Of a stretch of 64,000 nt of DNA, positions 35,971 through 64,000 are shown piece after piece. Position 1 is the first letter of the stretch. Every line of letters starts with the position of its first letter. Where the stretch lies: contig NC_134456.1 of NCBI RefSeq assembly GCF_047948215.1, forward strand, positions 79,598,515 through 79,662,514, given 5' to 3'. Source of the DNA: Lycorma delicatula (lineage: Eukaryota; Arthropoda; Insecta; Hemiptera; Fulgoridae). A program made the translations under genes and the position numbers. The notes under the pieces were generated by a model. That model did no database searches, had not been told where the DNA came from, and saw only the letters and a list, made by a program, of their open reading frames with translations.

Positions 35971-37595
35971 TTTGTTCTATGTAAGTTGTGAAATTAGTTA
36001 AATTAGTTTAGTTAGCGCCGACCGCCGCCGTTAGTACCGCCATTAAATACGGTATACACGAGCGCTTTAATTACAATCCACAGTAGTCAGCTTTTTTTTT
36101 TTAGTTTCGTTTAAAGAACATTTTAAATTATAATATTTTTTTTTTTTTTAAATAAATGTACAATATCTAGTAGTGCATATCCATTAATATTTTAAAGAAA
36201 AATATTTTTATTTTTTTTTAAATGACAGCATACAAGCAGACGTATATAAAATGTTTGAAACATTAGTTAGATAAATAAAACATCCATTATTAAATAAATA
36301 ATAGTTCAGTCAAGTAATATTTTGTTCATGTTTTTACTAAGATAAGGTTATTGTTTATTTAATTACAATTTAGTATTCAGTTTGTATGAGAATATTATTA
36401 AAATCGTATTAGATACAAAAGCTGATATGAAAACATATTAAAAAAAAACCTGATTAAAAGCTTTATCAAAAATAGATTGTATAAATACATATTCAACTGA
36501 ATTAAATTACAAGCAAAGTTATCTCAAATAATTTTTTTTTTTTATTAATAGGATCTGATTTTAATCAAGGTTTATTTATTTTAACATATGTGTATGTGTT
36601 TAGCATTCAGGTGAATGCATATTTATATGTTTTGTTCTAAGGGTACCCGCACTTTGAAAGCAACAAGATTGATTTTTCAATGTATTATCGTGTTCTGTAT
36701 TAAGTTTCATAATACTTAATATTATATTATCTCATACAATTAATGTAATTTCCGTTTAAGTTGCTTGACAACTGTATAAAAACCAATCTTTTTGTTACAT
36801 TTATTTAATGTAAAGTATGGGTTTTGTATATGTTTTTATTATATTATATTTTTTTAGATAAATAAATTTACTTTAGTTATTGAAAATATCCGTAAGTAAA
36901 TTTAAAATTGTTTCATTGTTGTACAAATATGTACGATAATATGTTACTTCTGTATTGCGTTAACTGAAAGTGTGCCAAAACTGATAGATACTTTTACTAT
37001 TTGCAAACAATAATTTGTACAATAGACATTTTTATAACTGCAGTTCATTTTATATTTTTATTTGTAGGTAATTTATTATAAATAATAGGAACGTATTATG
37101 TAACGGAACTTAAAAACTGTAAACTTAAGACTGTCCGTAAATATTATTTTATTATGAGCATAATCATATTACTAATTACTATACCATGACATATTATTAC
37201 TGCTGTTTGCGTGTTTAATTTCTTTTAAAACTAAATCATGGTCTCCTTATTCTTTTTAAATGAACTTTTTTTATTTATGTAACAAATTAATTAAATAACT
37301 AGAACGATCTTTCGAGTAAAAATTGAAAGTTTCTATTCGTGGAAATTTTATCTTCCAATATTAGATTTCTTAACAGAGCTTTATTTTAGAATTCTGTAAG
37401 TATAGACCTAGAACCTCTTCTAGCTTTTGTTTTAACAGAAAAAATAAGTCATATATTCGACACCATCATCAGATATATTTTAATCAACCACAGAAAAAAC
37501 TCTCTTGTACGATATTGATTTAACAGAAAATTTGCATTAATTTAATTAAATGATATCTTATTAACAGAAGGTTTAATTTAGAAATATTAGACATT
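35971..37595. other. No gene recognised
   Basis: Very AT-rich with long A and T runs. Confidence 0.5.
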
Positions 37596-37860
37596 TTATT
37601 GCCAAATCAGCTGATTTGGAAGTCGAAAGTTCCAGCGTTCAAGTCCTATTAAAGGCAGTTATTTTTACACGGATTTGAATACTAGATCGTGGATACCGGT
37701 TTTCTTTGGTGGTTGGGTTTAAATTAACCACACATCTCAGGATTGGTCGAGCTGAGACTGTACAAGACTACACTTCATTTACACTCATGCATATAATTCT
37801 CATTCATCCTCTGAAGTATTATCTGAACGGTAATTACCGGAGGCTAAACAGAAAATAGAA
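37596..37860 (+). repeat. tRNA-derived SINE, family 1, copy c
   Basis: GCCAAATCAGCTGATTTGGA, AGTCGAAAGTTCCAGCGTTC and AAGTCCTATTAAAGGCAGTT correspond to the head; TTTTTACACGGATTTGAATAC, GGTTGGGTTTAAATTAACCA and GGATTGGTCGAGCTGAGACT to the body. This copy adds a 3' part, CTCATTCATCCTCTGAAGTA then TTACCGGAGGCTAAACAG, absent from the others. The A box is lost. Confidence 0.75.
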
Positions 37861-38303
37861 AGGAAAGACATTTTATTGGAAAACAGTGTTTTTATTGCAG
37901 GGATTAAACAAAATTAAAATATTTTTTAAGCCTTGACTTGTGCACCGTTAATGAAAGTGTTTTAGTATAAATTAAAGTAGTATGTACATTTTGATTTAAC
38001 TTAAGATAACTTAGAAGCAATAAAACCAGTAATAATTTGGTTCCAAAGCTTTTTAATGAGGTCACACATGAAGTAATTAGAAAGTAATCTCTGCACAACA
38101 GATAACTGTTATTACAAAAAAAAAGACAATAAACGAAATGATATATCATCAGATTTTAGAAAAGTATCAGTTATTTTTACTTTTTCAGTTTGAGTATGTA
38201 ACAAATTATTGCTATTGAGAAAACATAACTCCTTCAGATTTTTATATTACTTGGTATCTTGAGTCCCTGATTTTAAAAATATTAGAATCAAGTTTTATAT
38301 GTT

Positions 38304-38361
<58 letters not shown>

Positions 38362-38730
38362 GTGATGTATTTAGCTTTATATCTCAAGGACAGGTTAGGT
38401 TGTGTGACCTCATCATATATATTTCTAAACTTTTAGCCGACTTAGCTGTTTTAGAAAAGTAAGGTATGTTCCAAAAATGTTGGCTTTAAAACAAAGTTGA
38501 AAAAATTTACTTTAACTCTCCGCGAAAATATTACATGGTTTATATTTCATTACATATGATTTTGTTAAATGTTTTTGCCAATTTTAATTAAATAACGTTC
38601 ATGAATTTTGCCTACTAACAACAAAAACTTTTACAACGAAATTGTAAAAGTTACAAATTAATTTTTGTAAATATTGCAAGAGCAATGAAAAAATAATTAA
38701 AAGAATAGCGATAAATTTGCTTTATTTTTT
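37861..38730. other. No gene recognised; (TA)n run
   Basis: (TA)n with one GTATA interruption at 38305-38361. The rest is AT-rich; the 37904-38149 minus frame has no recognisable domain. Confidence 0.55.
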
Positions 38731-39012
38731 TTAACACAAAAAAGGAAATTTTCCAAAAAATAAGGCAAGCAAATGCAGTTTGTTGCTTTGTTTCATTTTG
38801 CCAAGAAGCACTCGATTCAAAATAAAAATGTGAGCACGTACAGCAAACAAACCAAGCTTCTTCATCTGATTGAAAAAATATAATACATAAAATTCTGATG
38901 CAAGTACTCGTATGTGCGGATAAATAGATAAGACTTTCAGTCCTAGACCTAAACTGGTCCTAGTGACTAAAATTACTACCAGAAAAAGTGTCAGGAACTT
39001 TATATGCATCAT
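38731..39012 (-). pseudogene. Signal-peptide-bearing open frame resembling a UDP-glycosyltransferase N-terminus
   Basis: The 93-codon frame starts MMHIKFLTLFLVVILVTRTS, a good secretory signal with a hydrophobic core at residues 6-17. It continues LGLGLKVLSIYPHIRVLASE and FYVLYFFNQMKKLG. Insect UDP-glycosyltransferases begin with a signal peptide and then (L/A)(K/R)IL-(I/L)FPH--KSHF-VF-PL---LA-RGH, so the order and spacing are suggestive. After KKLG the family pattern (H-VT-I) is lost and there is no further UGT motif, so it would be a lone broken exon. Chance resemblance is possible. Confidence 0.3.
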
Positions 39013-39490
39013 AACTACAAATATATAATTAAAACTTTTCTTTAAATATATTCCACTATTTTATTATTTGTCACTTAACACTAAATAAAATAAACATGTG
39101 TTATTGTTTTCCATTTACAGCATTGATTCTCAAACTTTTTCGCCCACCTCCCACATTGAGAAAAAAAATTTGTAACGCCCCCAAGATTTTTTAACTTACC
39201 ATCTGTTAAAAATAATTGCAATTGCTGTTTTTAAGTTGCGATTTTACAAACAGCAATTGTAATTATTGTTTTTATACGTGGCATATCTTATTTCTGAGTT
39301 GAAACTTACATTTTAAATGAGAGCAATTAAAATGCACATTTAATCATATCTGGAAGTATTTTTACTAAAATTGCTTTTAAAAAAATTACAATTGTATCTA
39401 TATAGTTATATAATAACAATAGTGATAGTATATTCAATATAACGATACAATAATTAAAACAAAGCTTTCAATTGAAAAATTACACTTATA

Positions 39491-41252
39491 TTAATGTGAA
39501 TGATGAATCTGATGTGCTTTAACGAGTTTGTTAATATCAGGCTCGAATTTACTTAAAAACAGCCGTAAGTCGCCGCGTTCGATAACATGCAACCGATTTC
39601 TCCTTTTGGTTAGCAACGTTGCTACAGCACTAAATCCACGTTCAAACAATTACGATGATGGGAATGCTATCAGAAATCGTGGAACAATGAACCATAATCC
39701 ATGGTACAGTTGCGGGATTGGCTTTTGCAACCAAAATTCTTGGTAGCTATTCTTGAATTTTATTTTTATTTCTTCGTTTGTTGTCAGTTCTATAAGTTGT
39801 TCTTCTAACTGGGATTATCCTGCTGTGTTTACATTTAAAAAAGGATCCAACATATTGTCCATATTTAAAATGTCCTGGAATCGTTCTTTGAAATCACCGT
39901 GGAGGTTCTCCAAGTGTTCGCAGTAAACAAGCAAGTCGTCTTTGTTGAAGGATATTGCTGATAAATTAGGGAAGTTATTAAATTCACGTCGGCCAATATT
40001 TCTCTTGTGTAATAACAGTGTGGCTATCAAAGCAGCAACGACATTTTTTTTATTCAAGTCGCCGCCTTGAAGCTGGAGATTAACATCATTAAACAATTTA
40101 TATAGGTCTGTCAAATACGCAATATCATTCATTGATGTAATGAGATTGTCGCGCAACTCTGTGTCTTTGTTTTCCAGGAACTATATCAAAGAGTCAAACA
40201 GATTGTAAAATCGAGTCAGACAAGTACCTTTTGATAGCCAGCGCACTTCTGTGTGAAGCAGTAAGCGGTTGAAATCTTCATCATTGCAATGCAAAGCTGA
40301 CTAAATAATCTGTCATTTAGTGAGTTGCTATTGATTTTATTAACTGCTCTGATAAGTATTGCAGTGATGTATGCAGGCGTTCACTCAGGTTTCTCGCAAC
40401 TAAATCTTGGCGATGAATGACGCAAAGTACACCAAGCACGTCTGGAACTTTATTTTTTAAGTACGCTATGAAGCCTTTGTGACGCCCTGTCATAGCCGGA
40501 GCGCGGTGGCGCTCCGGCTTACGTCAATTTCTACTGATGGTAGCAATTGACCTAATATTCTTCAAAAGAATCTGCTTTCGTCACAAAACGTTTCCAGTGT
40601 ATTATTTATGGTTTCTCCCTTTGCACCTGTCTCTAAATATCTAACAAATAATAGTGCTTGACATATTTTCTCATCTTTGATAAACCTCACGTATGACATC
40701 AACAGTGCTTTATTAGTTGGTAAAGTGGACTCATCCAACCGAATTGAAAATTGGCAAGTCTTCAGTTAATTACACAATGATTTTTCGATGTTTTCAGCAA
40801 TCTCATAAATTCGTCTTTGCACAGAACTATTGCTCAAAGTAATTTTTCGGATATCTACCGCTGGTTTATGGAGCACAGTGGTTATTACTTCTTTTACTGC
40901 CGGTAAAATTAAATCTTACCCACCAGTGTGTGGTTTGCCTGTTTTAGCAATTAACAATGAGGTATTGTAAGCTCGAAGTCCGTCATTCTGTTGCTTGGAA
41001 GCCACTGAAAAATGTTTTTATATAGTTGGCTGAGCTACGTACTTCTTTTCCAGGTCTTGAAAATAAGCCACATCTTTGTCTTTCTTATCTGAGCGCATTT
41101 TATTAAAATGATCTCGTAGCCTGGAAGGCTTCATTTGAAAAGGTCTTTTTTACAAATAAGGCACACTGGCGTTGATGGATTTGTGGGATTTACGTTAAAT
41201 CCGTATTTAATATATTCCGCACTGTACTGCCGTTCTTTTTTGCTCCCGACAT
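39491..41252 (-). pseudogene. hAT transposase pseudogene (ZBED-type)
   Basis: Minus-strand translation, with about ten stops and frameshifts, gives in order: RQYSAEYIKYGFNVNPTNPS and PVCLICKKDLF (BED-like zinc finger start), KHFSVASKQQNDGLRAYNTS, RRIYEIAENIEKSLCN, FSIRLDESTLPTNKALLMSY (catalytic-core start, DES), AMTGRHKGFIAYLKNK, the intact frame at 39815-40156 (NDIAYLTDLYKLFNDVNLQL, then RREFNNFPNLSAISF), and the C-terminal dimerisation region FSAVATLLTKRRNRLHVIER with LRLFLSKFEPDINKLV. The order and motifs match ZBED5/FAM200/SCAND3-like hAT transposases. The only long intact piece is 113 codons, so no function is expected. Confidence 0.88.
40494..40519. repeat. Perfect 11-bp GC-rich hairpin inside the hAT transposase
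   Basis: AGCCGGAGCGC, loop GGTG, then GCGCTCCGGCT. It interrupts the otherwise recognisable VEID...APAMTGRHKGF coding block, so it arose after the coding sequence. Confidence 0.85.
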
Positions 41253-41961
41253 GGTTTTGACTTCACAAATACGTGAGTAAAAGATTGACTTTAAAAAACC
41301 TGCTATCGTTGCACGGGAAAATGCTAATGAAAATAAAAGAAACTATTACTGCCTTTATATAGTTTTGAAATACAACACGCGCCGACAGGAATAAACATGC
41401 AATTACTCGTTTATTGTGTGTGACAGAATTCGTACTGATCAAGTTAGAACAAGCACCGATAATCCTGTCAATTCATGCAGGATTGGACAAATCGCATTGT
41501 TTCACTCATACTTATTTAGTTATATAAAATTTGACTTATGCACTGATGATTTAATCATTTAAACGCGTGAGAAATGCTACACGATTCATAAACTAAACGG
41601 GATTTTAAACAGGGTAAGCTGTAATTCGGTATAAAAACATATAATATCCGGTACATGTTTATTTATAATTCGTGTTCAAAAATTAAAAATATGTAACAAC
41701 TTTAATTTTATTTTGTGTAGTATATTATGTTCTGTTGCTTTTTCTTCATTTCTTCGTTGATAATTAAATATAATGCTTTGTATATAATAAATACTCGTTT
41801 GTTTTGACAAATTTATTATAAGTATTCGTCAAAATGACACATTTGGTAACTGCTACACAGAACAAAGGAAGATTCGAACTTGCCTTAGTAAAGTGGTTGT
41901 ATAACAAACAATACAAATCGGTTTTATTTTTTTATTTCGTACTACTGCTACATTTATACAC

Positions 41962-42738
41962 TGGTACAAAAAATTAAAGAGACACCTATATATTATGATA
42001 AAAAATGATTGTATTCAAACTGTTTTAACTTTGCAACCAAGGGGCTTAGAGAGAGGAATAAAAAAAAATTAAAGCTTGAATACGCTACTTTTTGACTTTC
42101 AATTTTAATGATTGAGACTGTAACATGAGCTTCGGTCAAGCTGAGAGCGGGTGTTATATGTTACATTTTCAATCTTTAAAGATTTCAATACCTCGGCACA
42201 AAATGAACAAAACCCAAAAATTGCAACGCTACATTAAGACCTCACAATTTTTCATTAAAGCTAGAACAAAAGCCTTTGATTTCCATATTTATTTGTATCA
42301 ATATGTTGCTTAAATCTGGTGATATACAGCACTAAAGACAAAAGTGGCATTTTCTCTTTAAATTGGAATATTTCGGTGCAGAAAAACTGTAGACAACAAA
42401 AAAAATAAATTAAAGCTAGTATTAAGCTTTTAAACGATTTTAATGCAGTTTACTGAAAAAGTTTCGTTTCCCCATTCGCTCGATCAAACACAAAGAAAAC
42501 CGTTCAAATTTTTAAAACCTTTCTTCTCACTGATTTTTTTTTTAATTTCATGATTTTTTAAATCTGAAGTGCACTGTCATAAAGTAGAGTATTCAAGCTT
42601 TAATTTTTTTATTAGTCTCTCAAGACTATTTTTTTATTTGTCTTTTTTCTATTCGCCTCTTAGTTGCAAAGTTAAAGTAGTTGGAATACAATAATTTTTT
42701 ATCATATAATATAGGTGTCCCTTTAATTTTTTGTACTA
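41962..42738. mobile_element. MITE with long imperfect inverted arms, nested in the hAT
   Basis: The left arm from 41962 (GGTACAAAAAATTAAAGAGA, then CACCTATATATTATGATAAA) is the reverse complement of the right arm ending 42738 (ATCATATAATATAGGTGTCC, CTTTAATTTTTTGTAC). Complementarity continues inward with indels through TTTAACTTTGCAAC and AATTAAAGCTTGAATAC, about 150-180 bp per arm. The centre has no transposase. Confidence 0.87.
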
Positions 42739-42911
42739 ATTTAGTAGAAAATATCAGGAAAACATCATTTTTGCGTTCTTTTTAGAATATCAGCCATCGC
42801 CTTCACAGACCGCCTGAACGCCCCCAATTTTCTGTGGACCTTCTACTGCCCCCCTGAAGGCCTCCAGCACCCACAGGGGGACGTTATTGCCCACTTTGAG
42901 AACAAATGATA

Positions 42912-43814
42912 TATCATATTATGATACATCAATAATATTGTGATAAATAATAAAAACGTTTTAGAAAATAAAAAATTAAACTATTATTTCCTTATTACCT
43001 TAAACTGAAAGGAAACTTTAGTTGCTTAAATTCATTTCCTCAGTTGTGTTCATTGTGTGGAAAGAGCTGCATCATAGTTATGAACAGAAAATTGTGTATC
43101 ATATTCTATTAAAATCATCCTGATATACAGATAAAATGCTTTCTAATTATCTAGCAGAAGCAAAGGATGAAAACTAATTGAATTGGCCTTTAAAACAATC
43201 TAGTTATATTTGTTTTCAATATTTCATATCTTTTTCTGTGTAGATTGTTCTAATACATTACTTTCTACTATTTTTAATATCTTAACAGTTACCTAGTGTT
43301 TAAATATTTTTTATCTTTTTTATATTTATAAATTATTATTTTAATGCTACAAAATTATTATTTTAAGCTGTACTCTTTTTTATTTATAATTTGTTATTTT
43401 TAACAATTGCAGATGAAAATATTTTAGATAAAACATTGAAAATCCTTTGTTTGATGAAAATACCTTCTCATGTCACCATTTTTTAATTTTTTAAGTTCCT
43501 ACCCTTGTTATATAATTTTTTTATATGACTAGATGCTAGATTTTTAAATGCAGTAAACTAATTTACTTTTGCAAATTCATTAATATGTTTGTGGTGGATG
43601 TTTTTAATACTATTTTGTATTTTCAATTTTTGAATCAAATGAATCATCATTCAGCGATCATGATATCAACGATCATCAATCATATCAGCTATTGCTGATA
43701 TCTGAAGTTTCTTTATTTGCACTTATTAAAATATATTCGTTCCCATTATGTATGCATTTGTTGATATAAATAAATATCACTTTGATTGATTGGAGTTTTT
43801 TGTTTTTTCTTTAG
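42912..43814. other. Intron or 5' flank of the WDR7 exons; no other exon seen
   Basis: AT-rich. It ends in the polypyrimidine tract of exon A. An imperfect palindrome, CATATCAGC-TATT-GCTGATATC, lies near 43680-43701. Confidence 0.6.

Positions 43815-64000
<20,186 letters not shown>

Larger units (their letters stand above)
39118..42911 (-). mobile_element. hAT transposon relic (ZBED5/ZBED8-like), 3.8 kb including a nested MITE
   Basis: The ends form imperfect hAT-type TIRs: CAGCATTGATTCTCAAAC at 39118 and, reverse complement at 42894-42911, -ATCATTTGTTCTCAAAG. CGCCCCC motifs lie just inside both ends. The broken transposase is on the minus strand between them. No matching 8-bp target duplication is visible. 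A second element (about 41962-42738) is nested between the transposase start and the right end. Confidence 0.8.

Noticed and set aside
38305..38361. TA runs as replication origins or CRISPR-like arrays
   Set aside because: Simple microsatellites with no spacer structure; several similar runs are scattered through the window.

Overview
The window is about 64 kb of AT-rich (roughly 70% A+T by eye) eukaryotic nuclear DNA. It is intron-containing, full of poly-A/T and (TA)n runs, and packed with decayed transposable elements (TEs). The TE mix (several mariner subfamilies, a ZBED-type hAT, two non-LTR retrotransposon lineages, tRNA-derived SINEs, MITEs) and the one real gene fit an insect with a large genome. 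A hemipteran is my best guess, but nothing here proves the order.

The only gene I support as functional is on the + strand in the right third. Eight exons between 43815 and the window end encode the C-terminal half of a WDR7 / rabconnectin-3 beta orthologue (Drosophila Rbcn-3B). All junctions have GT/AG borders and matching phases, and the reading frame stays open across seven splices. The N-terminal WD40 propeller is not visible, so its exons lie left of the window or were missed. The C-terminus runs off the right edge. Rabconnectin-3 subunits regulate V-ATPase assembly and endolysosomal acidification.

Layout. 1-7.4 kb: SINEs, a 5'-truncated non-LTR element, a Tc1/IS630-type transposase scrap and a mariner N-terminal scrap. 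7.4-13.4 kb: a terminal-inverted-repeat (TIR) repeat family ('ACTTCCTTGTACG'), a reverse-strand SINE, and a 0.5 kb element with 77-bp inverted arms. 14.0-15.9 kb: a Jockey/CR1-like reverse transcriptase relic on the minus strand. 17-23 kb: a TA satellite, a GC-rich patch and two more copies of the TIR family. 23.7-26.6 kb: a direct duplication and a 2.1 kb element with GC-rich ACTAGC...GCTAGT ends. 28.9-30.6 kb: a fold-back element with arms above 430 bp. 32.5-36 kb: another TIR-family copy, an internally deleted mariner with intact ends, and a third SINE type. 37.6-42.9 kb: a SINE, a UGT-like open frame, and a 3.8 kb hAT relic with a nested 0.78 kb MITE. 43.8-64 kb: the gene, whose introns carry four mariners, a non-LTR scrap, an inverted-repeat element and several perfect hairpins.

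No rRNA, functional tRNA, CRISPR array or bacterial-type operon is present. Most open frames are chance frames in AT-rich DNA or pieces of dead transposons. I do not see a clearly new multi-gene system. The observations most worth following are structural: the fold-back element, the ACTAGC element, the hammerhead-core-like hairpins at repeat ends, the TIR family with an internal Pol III B-box-like motif, and a recurrent class of perfect short palindromes.
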